From contig CAJTTG010000001.1 in assembly GCA_910579185.1 (NCBI GenBank), forward strand, positions 656,386 through 720,385: 64,000 nt of DNA, in the 5' to 3' direction. Source of the DNA: an uncultured Muribaculaceae bacterium. Lineage in GTDB: Bacteria; Bacteroidota; Bacteroidia; Bacteroidales; Muribaculaceae. Positions within the stretch are counted from its first letter, which is position 1. Each line of letters opens with the position of its first letter. A program made the translations under genes and the position numbers. Positions 15,783 through 24,712 of the stretch are shown piece after piece. Below the pieces are notes generated by a model that saw nothing but the letters and a program-made list of their open reading frames with translations, did no database searches and was not told the DNA's origin.

Positions 15783-17855
15783 ATGAAAAATCTCATTATC
15801 ACCCTTATGCTGGCTATGCCGTCAATAGCATTTGGCCGGCAGGACGTAAAGCCCGACTCCATCAGTCGCGAGCTTCAGGATGTTGTTGTGACCGCAAAAC
15901 AACCGGCAACAAAACTCGTAGGAACAGCTCTCGTGTCGACCATTGCTGGCTCCAATATCCAGGACATCTGCACTGCTCTTGACGTACTGGCACAACTGCC
16001 GATGATCAGTGTTGCGGACGATGCCGTTACCATAACCGGAAAAGGCTCTCCCGAAATATATATCGACGGACGACCGATGCGTTCAAGCGATGAACTGATA
16101 CAACTCCAATCGAACAACATCAAACGGGTGGAGCTGGAGATGGCTCCCGGTGCCATGTATGCAAGCGATACAAAGGCCGTGCTGAAAATCACGACCCGGC
16201 ATAAATTTGTCGACGGTCTTTCCTTCATCGAACGCGGAGAGATCGTTGCCCGTAGGAAACTGTCGGCCAACAACATGCTTGACTTTAACTATCATGCCGG
16301 ATCGTGGGACTTCTTTGCGTCCGGCCTTATAGCCCGTAACAACAGCCAGATCAGGGGCACAACAACCAACACTCTTGAATATGACGGCAAGGAAACCATC
16401 GTGGGCAGCTCGCAATGCAAGAATTATCCATCAAACACCGGTGTTGCCAAGGTAGGCTTCAACCATTCATCAGGCCAACAATCATTCGGTGGATACTACC
16501 GCTACAACCCCGAACATGGCCATTTCAGTAACATTGGCGAAGAATGGCTTGACAACGAGCCTCGAATCAACCGGGATATATTTACCGGCATACGCGCCCA
16601 TAGCCACCGTGGGGCTATCTATTACGACAACACCTTTGCCGGCAAATATCTGATTCATCTCGACGGAGACTATAAGAAATCGGTCTCTTCCAACGACGTT
16701 CAGACCAGCTATCCTGATGGAAACACCGAAAATGTCAATTCCACCGACAGCCGCAAATCCACACTCTGGGCCGGGAAGCTCTATCTTTCATTTCCGCTGG
16801 CTCAGGGAAGGTTTTCAGTCGGCACACAAGACTCATACACTCGCACCACACTTGATTATCTCATGAAAAATCCAGAGGTTGGTGAATACATCCCTACATC
16901 TTTCACAGAAGCGAAGCAGACCTCGGCAGCTGTCTTTGCCTCCTGGAGCAGAATGTTCGGAAAAGTAAGCCTATCGGCAGGGCTGAGATACGAACACGTT
17001 GATTATCTGCTGAACGTCAACGGAATCAAAAACAGGGATATGAGCAAAACCTACAATTACCTTACGCCTGACATCTCGATAGGCTATTCATTCAACAACG
17101 AGTCGCAGATCAGCCTGAGTTATAAAATGTCGACCGTGAAGCCCCCCTACTCTCAGCTCACTGGAAGCCTCAGCTACGTCGGGATCCACGAGATTGAAGG
17201 GGGAAATCCGACGCTGAAAGACGAACACATGCACGACATCCAGCTTTTCGGCATGTGGAAAGGATTCATGCTCCAAGCCGATTTCACAAGAAGCATAGAC
17301 ACCTACGCTTTCATCAAACGCATATATCCGGCATCAAACCTGCAACTCATCATGCAGCCGGTCAATGTAGATGTATCGGCAGTCGACCTGTATCTCGCAT
17401 GGAGCAAACCGATAAAAATATGGATCCCCAATCTCACCATCGGATTACACAAGCAATGGCTTGAAATAGATGGTACGTCTCACAACCGGCCGATATTCTC
17501 ATATTATTTCGACAATATGATTTCGCTGCCAAAAGGCTTTCTCATCACTCTCAACGCGAGATTTCAGACAAAAGGCGACATGCACACAAGCCGATTCGGC
17601 ACTACATGGTTCACCCTCGATGCATCCGTCAGCAAATCACTATTAAACAAGTCGTTGCAACTGAAACTTGCGGTTACCGACATATTCAACACACGAAACA
17701 ACAACTGGACGATGAACACCTGCGGCGTATTCGTCAACAAACAGCAGACCTACGACCATAGAGGCATTTCAGTTTCCATGACCTACAATTTCCAACCCCG
17801 GAAGAGCAAATACAAAGGAGAGGATGCGGCAAAAGCTGAAATGAACCGGCTATGA
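15783..17855 (+). CDS. TonB-receptor-like outer-membrane beta-barrel protein
   Basis: The 690-residue protein has a signal peptide cut near AFGRQ, a LQDVVVTAKQP TonB-box-like segment, a plug-like region (LDVLAQLPMISVADDAVTI, then IYIDGRPM and IKRVELEMAPGAMY), and a long barrel. It belongs to the same broad family as the two sigma-linked barrels in this window but is more distant and lacks their SAILK/SGILK tail, ending instead in EMNRL. The gene follows the membrane-anchored winged-helix gene and is probably its target. The substrate is unknown. Confidence 0.87.
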   Translation: MKNLIITLMLAMPSIAFGRQDVKPDSISRELQDVVVTAKQPATKLVGTALVSTIAGSNIQDICTALDVLAQLPMISVADDAVTITGKGSPEIYIDGRPMRSSDELIQLQSNNIKRVELEMAPGAMYASDTKAVLKITTRHKFVDGLSFIERGEIVARRKLSANNMLDFNYHAGSWDFFASGLIARNNSQIRGTTTNTLEYDGKETIVGSSQCKNYPSNTGVAKVGFNHSSGQQSFGGYYRYNPEHGHFSNIGEEWLDNEPRINRDIFTGIRAHSHRGAIYYDNTFAGKYLIHLDGDYKKSVSSNDVQTSYPDGNTENVNSTDSRKSTLWAGKLYLSFPLAQGRFSVGTQDSYTRTTLDYLMKNPEVGEYIPTSFTEAKQTSAAVFASWSRMFGKVSLSAGLRYEHVDYLLNVNGIKNRDMSKTYNYLTPDISIGYSFNNESQISLSYKMSTVKPPYSQLTGSLSYVGIHEIEGGNPTLKDEHMHDIQLFGMWKGFMLQADFTRSIDTYAFIKRIYPASNLQLIMQPVNVDVSAVDLYLAWSKPIKIWIPNLTIGLHKQWLEIDGTSHNRPIFSYYFDNMISLPKGFLITLNARFQTKGDMHTSRFGTTWFTLDASVSKSLLNKSLQLKLAVTDIFNTRNNNWTMNTCGVFVNKQQTYDHRGISVSMTYNFQPRKSKYKGEDAAKAEMNRL

Positions 17856-17874
17856 CAACAGCTGCCCACACATA

Positions 17875-17914
17875 TTTGAATCCGCTCCCGACAGAAGTCG
17901 GGAACGGATTCAAA
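17875..17914. terminator. Bidirectional terminator between convergent genes
   Basis: TTTGAATCCG (17875-17884) and CGGATTCAAA (17905-17914) enclose CCCGAC/GTCGGG (17887-17892 and 17897-17902) with an AGAA loop. It separates the barrel gene from the convergent thioredoxin-like gene. Confidence 0.8.
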
Positions 17915-17940
17915 GGTATTTATTCATAAATTTACGCAGA

Positions 17941-18693
17941 TCAGCGTACAGCCTCAATCTGTTTTTTCAATTCCTCACGTTGCACAGCCGACGTTCCATA
18001 CTCGATATAGGCTACCTTACCCGATTTATCAACTACAATAGTCATTGGATATCCATTGGATCCGATCCACTGTTTGAACTGCTCATCGCCAACAAACGCA
18101 ATCCAGCTGAATCCGAATTTCTCAATAACAGGACGCGCCGTCTCCGCCGGTTCGTAGGTCGACGAAAAGAACATCACATCCGGCATTTCGTCTTTCCACG
18201 GCGCAATGACAGGCATCTCACTGCGACAAGGGCCACAGCCTGTGAACCAAAGATTCAGCACCATCGGTTTGCCTGCCACATCGGCATTGCTCCATTTCCT
18301 GCCATCAATATCCGTAGCAGTGAATTCAGGGAATTGATCGCCAACGTTGAGAATGTCCTCGCGCTTCATTGCGATCGGCATGATTCTCGCAGTCTCAGCC
18401 AGCTGCAAGAGTTCCTCCGCCTCCGGTATCTGATCGGCCGGAATGGCATATTTCAAAGCCGCCTCAGGCAACGGCTCCGACAAGACGATTTTTGTAGCCT
18501 TGGTTCCCCCCGGAGTCTTTATCATTCCAAGACCGGAGAGATAAGATGTAGAAACGGGAATCTCATCGAAAAAATATCCGTCGATAATTATGATTTTACC
18601 GGCAGCATGCGCACTCTGCGCACCAAGCAGAACCGCCACAACAGTTGCGATTCCCACGAACAATAATTGTAACCTTTTCATATTCATAAACAT
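17941..18693 (-). CDS. TlpA/ResA-like thioredoxin-fold protein, exported
   Basis: After a signal peptide cut near SAHAAG comes an unrecognised N-terminal region of about 85 residues, then a thioredoxin-like domain of the AhpC/TSA-TlpA type. It shows VGDQFPEFTATDIDGR, the active site CGPC (about residues 153-156) in LWFTGCGPCRSEMP, and the cis-proline region NGYPMTIVVDKSGKV. It should act as a periplasmic thiol-disulfide oxidoreductase. A -7 box TAGATTTG in complement (18713-18706) means that translation starts at one of three ATGs (18693, 18687 or 18681); the first is listed. Confidence 0.88.
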   Translation of the reverse strand: MFMNMKRLQLLFVGIATVVAVLLGAQSAHAAGKIIIIDGYFFDEIPVSTSYLSGLGMIKTPGGTKATKIVLSEPLPEAALKYAIPADQIPEAEELLQLAETARIMPIAMKREDILNVGDQFPEFTATDIDGRKWSNADVAGKPMVLNLWFTGCGPCRSEMPVIAPWKDEMPDVMFFSSTYEPAETARPVIEKFGFSWIAFVGDEQFKQWIGSNGYPMTIVVDKSGKVAYIEYGTSAVQREELKKQIEAVR

Positions 18694-18800
18694 TTGTACA
18701 CTTTGCAAATCTAATAAATATTATTTTAGAAACAATACGAAATCAAAATATTTGTGATACATTTGCCGTACAACTATCACATAACAACATTCTCTTCAAG

Positions 18801-19946
18801 ATGCCAAAGCTACTGACCATAGTATCAATTCTTGCAATATTCCTATCGGGCTGCACCGCACTCAGAGCTATCAGATGCGGAACTCCATCCACGGAAACAT
18901 ACACGAATTTCGATCTCGACACGATCCATGCCGCCGACACTATAAAAACAATGCTGATCGATTCGCCAGAGCATGACACGTACTTCCAAACCACTAAATT
19001 TGACGGCGGACGCCTACACAACGAGACGATCGGGGAATATTTCAGAAGAGTCCGTGGCAACGGTGCATTGCTGATAGTCCGCAACGACAGCATTCTGCTG
19101 GAGGAATATTACGGCAACGTTGACGATCACACACCGGTAAACATATTTTCCATATCAAAAGCCGTGACATCGCTGCTTTGTGGGATTGCCATTGACGAGG
19201 GTCTGATCGGAAGCGTCAATGATCCAGTCACAAAATACCTGCCCGAACTCCAGACAGCCGCTCCGGAATTTTCGCAGCTGACAATAGAACATCTGCTCGA
19301 CATGCGCACCGGGCTGGATTTCAAAGAAGAATATGGCTGGAATCCGCTATCAAAAATGGCTGGTCTGTATTACGGAAAAGATGTCATGAAGTCAATCAAA
19401 AATGCCGGATTCAATGCCAAACCGGGAACTAAGCATTACTACAATTCATTGGCTACCGCAATTTTAGGTGTTGTAATAGAACGCGCCACCGGCCGACCCT
19501 ACGCGCAGTATCTCCAAGAAAAAATCTGGTATCCGCTTGAGATGGATTCCGATGCCTACATTGCTCTCGACAGCAGGAAAAACAACCATGCAAAGGCCTA
19601 TGGAGGGATAGCGACAACCGCGCGCAATCTCGCCCACATAGGCCAGCTGTATCTGAACGGGGGCATATACAACGGCCGCCGGATAGTGAGCCGTGGATGG
19701 ATCGAGCGTTCCACCCATGCCAACATTGACAATGAGGCCTATTCCTATGGCTGGAACAATATCATGACCCAAAAGGATGGCAAGCTCACCGTCACGAACC
19801 GATTTTTTGCGCTGGGTCTGTTCGGACAAGTCCTGTTCTGCGATCCGGAACAGAATCTGATATTCGTCACTCTGGGCGAGAAGAAAGGCTATGAGTACCA
19901 TCTGCTCTTCGATGACTTCTGCAACATCCTTTCCAGCCATCACTAA
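18801..19946 (+). CDS. Serine hydrolase, beta-lactamase/class C family, lipoprotein
   Basis: The 381-residue protein has a lipobox LSGC (C18) and a penicillin-binding-protein-like domain. SxxK is S117-K120 in NIFSISKAVTS, and the YxN motif is Y213-N215 in HYYNSLA. Further family blocks are TIEHLLDMRTGL and GGIATTARNLAHIGQLYLNGG. Such enzymes act on D-amino acid peptides, peptidoglycan fragments or esters; true beta-lactamase activity cannot be assumed. It is anchored in the envelope by lipid. The divergent neighbour is the thioredoxin-like gene. Confidence 0.9.
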   Translation: MPKLLTIVSILAIFLSGCTALRAIRCGTPSTETYTNFDLDTIHAADTIKTMLIDSPEHDTYFQTTKFDGGRLHNETIGEYFRRVRGNGALLIVRNDSILLEEYYGNVDDHTPVNIFSISKAVTSLLCGIAIDEGLIGSVNDPVTKYLPELQTAAPEFSQLTIEHLLDMRTGLDFKEEYGWNPLSKMAGLYYGKDVMKSIKNAGFNAKPGTKHYYNSLATAILGVVIERATGRPYAQYLQEKIWYPLEMDSDAYIALDSRKNNHAKAYGGIATTARNLAHIGQLYLNGGIYNGRRIVSRGWIERSTHANIDNEAYSYGWNNIMTQKDGKLTVTNRFFALGLFGQVLFCDPEQNLIFVTLGEKKGYEYHLLFDDFCNILSSHH

Positions 19947-20015
19947 CCGCCACCGCTTAACATCTGACGGCTTATCTACATGGTCGAATCAAGGAGCTAA
20001 GCAAGCAGCAACGGA

Positions 20016-20768
20016 TTACTCTCCGCCATGCAGCGCAGACCACGTGGCAATCGCAGCGGCAGAAACATAATCATCATTGCTGCACCGACTGTTGTAGTCA
20101 TAGTCATCTTCTTCGTCCTCCCAAACAAGATTCGGGAACTCAAAATAATCCTTTGGCAATCGCGTAATCCCAATCTCCACATCACAAATTATATAGTTCT
20201 TAGGATTTAACGGATAATTGAACTTTTTATTCAAATCGACTAATTCCCTAACTCCGGACGTGGATTCGTCAATAATCAGAACGAAACCATCGCTGAAATA
20301 AAAGCTATCCAACCTGTAGAGATTATACTTTGCCCAGTCCATTACATCTCTCCGCCACGATTTATAACGCTCTGTTTCTTTCAATTCTTCGACATCTTCA
20401 GGAAAATCGCGACAAAAATCTGAAATCAGCTTATATTTCCAGCTCAAAGATGTGTAACAGTTTATCAACTCCGCATCAAGAATTTTAAGTCGTTCATTGC
20501 ATTGATTGCCATTAAGTTTATTTCCCATCCCCCGATCTCCATGCCATTCACCGGAAATACGCTTCTCCCGTATTAGTTCAATGTTCCAGACTCGGGCTAT
20601 AGCTTTCCCCCTTTTAGTGAAAAAATAATACGACATGATAGATATGAACGCAACGACCATTACGCCCAAAGCCCAGTAGACACTCAGTTCCTCACTGACT
20701 CCAAAGAGGACATGTATCAACCCGGCCAGAGCGACAATCAGAATCGATAAGAGTATTAAAACCTTCAT
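20016..20768 (-). CDS. Hypothetical membrane-anchored protein
   Basis: I do not recognise this 250-residue protein. Two membrane segments lie at about residues 3-24 and 31-50, followed by a charged soluble domain of about 200 residues, probably cytoplasmic, with a strongly acidic EDEEDDYDYN stretch near the end. The ATG at 20768 starts right at the first membrane helix; a GTG at 20786 would add six residues. It stands alone between the serine hydrolase and the second sigma/barrel cassette. Confidence 0.65.
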   Translation of the reverse strand: MKVLILLSILIVALAGLIHVLFGVSEELSVYWALGVMVVAFISIMSYYFFTKRGKAIARVWNIELIREKRISGEWHGDRGMGNKLNGNQCNERLKILDAELINCYTSLSWKYKLISDFCRDFPEDVEELKETERYKSWRRDVMDWAKYNLYRLDSFYFSDGFVLIIDESTSGVRELVDLNKKFNYPLNPKNYIICDVEIGITRLPKDYFEFPNLVWEDEEDDYDYNSRCSNDDYVSAAAIATWSALHGGE

Positions 20769-20936
20769 CTCGGAATGACTTTTCACAAAAGTAGGAATTT
20801 CTCAATTAACCGCATATATTTTCAATATGTTATAAAACACATATGTCCTCCGACGCCCATGTGGACTTTGAAAAGCCCAATGTAGCGTTATTCTGAAGCA
20901 CACACAAACGCCATGGGCGGTTACTGACTGACAAAA

Positions 20937-20965
20937 CCGGTTCCCGACATCGCGACGGGAACCGG
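20937..20965. terminator. Terminator after the cassette B barrel gene
   Basis: CCGGTTCCCG (20937-20946) pairs perfectly with CGGGAACCGG (20956-20965). It lies just past the stop of the leftward barrel gene, but no long T-run follows. Confidence 0.7.
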
Positions 20966-20991
20966 CAGCAATTTGTATGATAAGCTGCTGT

Positions 20992-23076
20992 TTATTTCAA
21001 GATTCCGGAGCTGATCCCTGATTGCTGGGTGGCCTCATCGCCATGCGCCACTTTCTTGCCGAAACCGAAAGTATAGGTCACAGAGATTCTTGCTGAGGCA
21101 TGGACATTAATCGAATAGATCTGTTCAACCTTATCGTAGAATTGACTGTGCATCACGCCTTTATCGCTTTCCCAATTCCAACGTGCGAAGTTTGCAAGGA
21201 TCAGCTGAATATTCCATGTTGCGTCCGACCATCCGGCTTGAAGCCGATAATAGGATTTAGAGGACAGCCAAGTGCCCACCATGCAGCCATCAGGATATCC
21301 TTGCGGAGCAGAGTAGAGTCCGGAGAATGACCAGCTGTCCAGATAATAATTAGCTTGAAGAGCGTAGGCAAGATGCGTCTTGTTCAAATTATACGGCTCG
21401 CCATTGTGAACAGACCTCGCGTCAAGCTGCGCTGTCAGCTGCAATTTCCGGTTGAAAAGAGATAAAGAGGCATAAGCCCCGTAATTCCACTGGGAATAAC
21501 CACCGCCGGGTTGCTTGATTGTTCTCATTATTCCATTCTCCGCAGGTACATAATCATAAACATACCTATCATCCACAATCCAGGTTGAAGCAAAGGCGGA
21601 AATGCTGAATGTGTTGTTGGGGATAAAGGAGTAGTTCACATCAGCATCATAGCTTCCATAAGACACAAGATCCGGATTACCGGTGTAGCTCATCAAAGGA
21701 TTGCTTTGAATGACGGCCACCGAACGATAGCTCGAAGATGGGATTGATTTCACGTGGTGGAATTCGCCTCCTAAGTAATGGTGATCATTAGGAGAATATT
21801 GCAGCGAAAAATCAATCCAGGGAGCCGCGGAGTTTTCTCTATGATCAAGATATTCCTGCCTGTCCCAATGGAATCCGAACCCGACCAGACCATATACCTT
21901 CCCTTTTGAAAGGCTATATTGCACACCCGGTCCTATCCGGTATGTGTGAGCGTTATCCCTGGTATCGGAAGTGCCGGAATAACTTGTATTGTTTGTGGTA
22001 AGTATAGTCTGCAACATTGCATTCATACTACCCCAGCTACCGAAAGAATGTGTGTAGGTCAAATCGCCGCTGAACTGGTGTGAATCATCTTTTGCGGCAT
22101 TATGATACTCCCCGGTGTTCTCCTCCGCATACAGACTGTTGCTATTGGTATGTGAAAATGAGTATCTTGGAGAAAATGTGATTGTATTCCTGTCATTTAT
22201 AATAAAATTCCAATAACCGCTATAAGAAAGCGAGTTGACCCGGTTGGCAGAAAATGTCGCGAAATCCGCACGCGGCAACACCTCAGGTGAATACACCACG
22301 TACCCCGACTGGCCGTTGACCGGCGTATGATCGAAATTCGCGCCAATGATATTTTGAATCGTAACCTTGTCGGAAGTGTACATAGCCTTGAATGTAGGCC
22401 AGTATGTGCGTGTACGCATTTTCCCTTTATCCTGGATTGAGTTGCGTTCAAATACATTTACCGTGCCATCCGGCTGTGGCAGACGGAATGTTTCGTATGT
22501 GTCACTCCCCGTATGGTTCTGATTGGTATAAAAAGTTCCTGCGGCAATGTCGAAAGTCATGCGCTTATACTTCAATTTACCATACAGGCTGATCTGTCCG
22601 GCATTGCTTGAATTCTCCAGACCATATCCCTTGACATATCCACCATATTCGTATTTCTGCATCACGAAATTCACCACATGCGCTTTCCCTTGGAAACGAG
22701 GGTCAGACGGGAAATCGTAGTATTCCACCTTTTTCACATCCTGCATCCGCATGCCTTCCAGATCATCTTTCGATGCTGGAATGAAATCGATAAAGAGATC
22801 AACGCTCTTACCTGCCGGATCGGTTATTTCGTCATTAGGGGAGATTCTAAGTTGCGGTATCGCCATTCGGTTGAGTAAATCGACAGCAGTCTGTGCCGCA
22901 TTTTTTTGCTTCGATGTCGGTATGAATATTGACACCTCCGAACCAAGCCGCTGATTGCGTGCTTCAACCACCACTTCATTGAGTTCCTGAGTTTTGATGG
23001 AGTCATTTACTGTTGTCTGAGCCATTACCGGTGTTAACGGACAGGCACAAAAAGCCACTATAGCCAATCGTTTCAT
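20992..23076 (-). CDS. TonB-receptor-like outer-membrane beta-barrel protein (cassette B)
   Basis: The 694-residue protein is a clear paralogue of the one at 12638: signal peptide cut near VMAQ, LNEVVVEARN segment, FIPTSKQKNAAQTAVDLLNR, plug-like LFIDFIPASKDDLEGMRMQD and KVEYYDFPSDPRFQGKA, then a barrel of about 500 residues. It ends in YTFGFGKKV and a tail finishing SGILK, matching the SAILK tail of the cassette A protein. It is the last gene of the leftward cassette, separated from the secreted-protein gene by a hairpin with a T-run. The ligand is unknown. Confidence 0.88.
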   Translation of the reverse strand: MKRLAIVAFCACPLTPVMAQTTVNDSIKTQELNEVVVEARNQRLGSEVSIFIPTSKQKNAAQTAVDLLNRMAIPQLRISPNDEITDPAGKSVDLFIDFIPASKDDLEGMRMQDVKKVEYYDFPSDPRFQGKAHVVNFVMQKYEYGGYVKGYGLENSSNAGQISLYGKLKYKRMTFDIAAGTFYTNQNHTGSDTYETFRLPQPDGTVNVFERNSIQDKGKMRTRTYWPTFKAMYTSDKVTIQNIIGANFDHTPVNGQSGYVVYSPEVLPRADFATFSANRVNSLSYSGYWNFIINDRNTITFSPRYSFSHTNSNSLYAEENTGEYHNAAKDDSHQFSGDLTYTHSFGSWGSMNAMLQTILTTNNTSYSGTSDTRDNAHTYRIGPGVQYSLSKGKVYGLVGFGFHWDRQEYLDHRENSAAPWIDFSLQYSPNDHHYLGGEFHHVKSIPSSSYRSVAVIQSNPLMSYTGNPDLVSYGSYDADVNYSFIPNNTFSISAFASTWIVDDRYVYDYVPAENGIMRTIKQPGGGYSQWNYGAYASLSLFNRKLQLTAQLDARSVHNGEPYNLNKTHLAYALQANYYLDSWSFSGLYSAPQGYPDGCMVGTWLSSKSYYRLQAGWSDATWNIQLILANFARWNWESDKGVMHSQFYDKVEQIYSINVHASARISVTYTFGFGKKVAHGDEATQQSGISSGILK

Positions 23077-23094
23077 AAATTGCTACATTAAAAA

Positions 23095-23129
23095 GCCTCG
23101 ACCGCTCAGACCTTCCAAGCAGTCGAGGC
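23095..23129 (-). terminator. Intrinsic terminator/attenuator inside cassette B
   Basis: On the minus strand GCCTCGAC (23129-23122) pairs with GTCGAGGC (23102-23095), with a smaller inner pairing, and TTTTT follows. It lies between the secreted-protein gene and the barrel gene, so it should reduce read-through into the barrel gene. Confidence 0.75.
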
Positions 23130-23149
23130 GAGTATGAAAAAATGCTTGT

Positions 23150-23995
23150 TTATTTAAGTGTGGTCAGACACTGGTGCAGAAGTCTATTGAGAACCGTCTC
23201 CGAGTATTTTTTTTCATAAATCATCCCTTCCAGTATTTCGCGGACAGCATCTTTGTCAGATTCTGTCACATCAGGATATTTTGATGTATCCCTGATCACC
23301 TTATATGCCTTCGATGCGAGGGCAATTCTTGTCTGGGAGTTGGCGGAAGTCATGCTCTGGAAATATGACATCAGCGTATCAAACCACGTTTGCTGGGCGG
23401 AACTGTCGGATTGCAGGACATATACCCCATTTGACAGGTTGCGGAACATACTGTACTGACGTTGCTGTTCCGCCTGTTGCCGATACTTTAATGTAGTTGC
23501 GTAGGTTACCACAAGTTTACCTATCAATTTCCCATTCTCCTCTTTGCAGTTCATCCCGTAAGCATATCGGAAAATCCCATTGGGATCCTCTGAGAGCGGA
23601 GCAAGAAACAACGAATAGATGTATTCACAATCCGAATCGTTTATATAGACACCATCCGATCCACCATCACCCACGGTCAAGACTATGCCACTCTCTGTGT
23701 TGACAGACTTGCCACGGTTGATACTGTAGGCCATATCCACATCCCGATCAAAAGCAGTGACCACATTTTCGAGAAGCTTAGCTTCGCTTGCCGGGAGAAC
23801 AAAGCGATACACGTCGCTTTGCCCCGTCTTTATGCCGGATGACGGATCCTTTTCGAGTGTGTGGCTTTCTGTTATCTTGGCCTCAGGGCACTTGATTATG
23901 GCATCAAAGGCCGATTTGATATTGTTCTGAGCCACTGCCATCATCGGTATGACAGCGAACATAAGGCTAATAAGCCGGATAATTGATGTTTTCAT
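23150..23995 (-). CDS. Secreted protein of cassette B, unknown family
   Basis: The 281-residue protein has a signal peptide (MFAVIPMMAVAQ, cut near VAQNN). The mature part, about 260 residues, shows YRFVLPASEAKLLENVVTAF, a GDGGSDGVYINDSDCEYIY segment and a helical C-terminus. No family is certain; it resembles uncharacterised DUF proteins common in Bacteroides next to sigma/anti-sigma genes. It takes the same place as the 130-residue secreted protein of cassette A but is twice as long and not obviously homologous. It starts 21 bases after the anti-sigma-like gene. Confidence 0.72.
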   Translation of the reverse strand: MKTSIIRLISLMFAVIPMMAVAQNNIKSAFDAIIKCPEAKITESHTLEKDPSSGIKTGQSDVYRFVLPASEAKLLENVVTAFDRDVDMAYSINRGKSVNTESGIVLTVGDGGSDGVYINDSDCEYIYSLFLAPLSEDPNGIFRYAYGMNCKEENGKLIGKLVVTYATTLKYRQQAEQQRQYSMFRNLSNGVYVLQSDSSAQQTWFDTLMSYFQSMTSANSQTRIALASKAYKVIRDTSKYPDVTESDKDAVREILEGMIYEKKYSETVLNRLLHQCLTTLK

Positions 23996-24016
23996 ATCCT
24001 GAGTATTTTTTTATAA

Positions 24017-24712
24017 TTATTCCATTGTTACTTTTCTGACTGCATTGTCCAATTCCGGACTATATGCACCGGCCGCATCAAGGATCGGTAGAAGTTCATC
24101 AAATTCATCCATATAGGATTCAGCGACCTGCATTGCCAGATCATTGTCGATACGCGCCTGCTGAATGCGTATAAATTCATCTACATCTATGTCAGTCTCC
24201 GCTTGATGGGGCGTCGTTTCAGTCCTTTTCTTCTCTGCCTTGGCAATATGGCGAGCCGGGGCTGTATGACGACGTTTGTCAATGGTCGGCTCAACCCGGA
24301 TCGGATCTTCAGTCACAACCGCCTGCGGACTCTGAGGTAGCGACGGGACTTCCGTCATATCCTCCTGAAGGGATAACTTTGCTATCACCGGCTGCTGGTC
24401 ATTCGTAAACAAACTGTCCATCATCCTGATGGCAACAGCCGATAAGAATGCCACACCCAAGAATATGGCAGCCACGCGCATAACCCAACGCATTGCCGTC
24501 GGTCTACGACGGATACGTGGACGGAAACGCTTCCATTCAGCCTCCACATCCAACTCCGGCTGACCGACACAGGCATTGCTGACAGCAGATGATGCATCGT
24601 ATATGTCACGCAATTCCTCATCATGCCGTATCGCATCCAGATCCTCGTCAGACAAAGCCGAAGGAGCGTCAAGCATCTTAGCTATCAGTATTTCTTTCTG
24701 TTCTTCAGTCAT
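24017..24712 (-). CDS. Anti-sigma-like single-TM protein (cassette B)
   Basis: The 231-residue protein has an acidic, helical cytoplasmic N-terminus (ALSDEDLDAIRHDEELRDIY), an Arg-rich stop (FRPRIRRRP), one membrane segment at about residues 75-97, and an outer part with Pro- and Lys-rich linkers ending in DELLPILDAAGAYSPELDNA. The topology matches the cassette A protein. It overlaps the sigma factor gene by 4 bases (ATGA). An anti-sigma role is inferred from topology and context. Confidence 0.75.
   Translation of the reverse strand: MTEEQKEILIAKMLDAPSALSDEDLDAIRHDEELRDIYDASSAVSNACVGQPELDVEAEWKRFRPRIRRRPTAMRWVMRVAAIFLGVAFLSAVAIRMMDSLFTNDQQPVIAKLSLQEDMTEVPSLPQSPQAVVTEDPIRVEPTIDKRRHTAPARHIAKAEKKRTETTPHQAETDIDVDEFIRIQQARIDNDLAMQVAESYMDEFDELLPILDAAGAYSPELDNAVRKVTME

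Noticed and set aside
18801..19946. True antibiotic-resistance beta-lactamase
   Set aside because: It has SxxK and YxN motifs, but these are shared by many peptidases and esterases of this family; sequence alone does not support a resistance role.
20850..20920. Inverted pair CGCCCATG / CATGGGCG as an element end
   Set aside because: The arms are short and about 45 bases apart with no further copies seen; likely chance.
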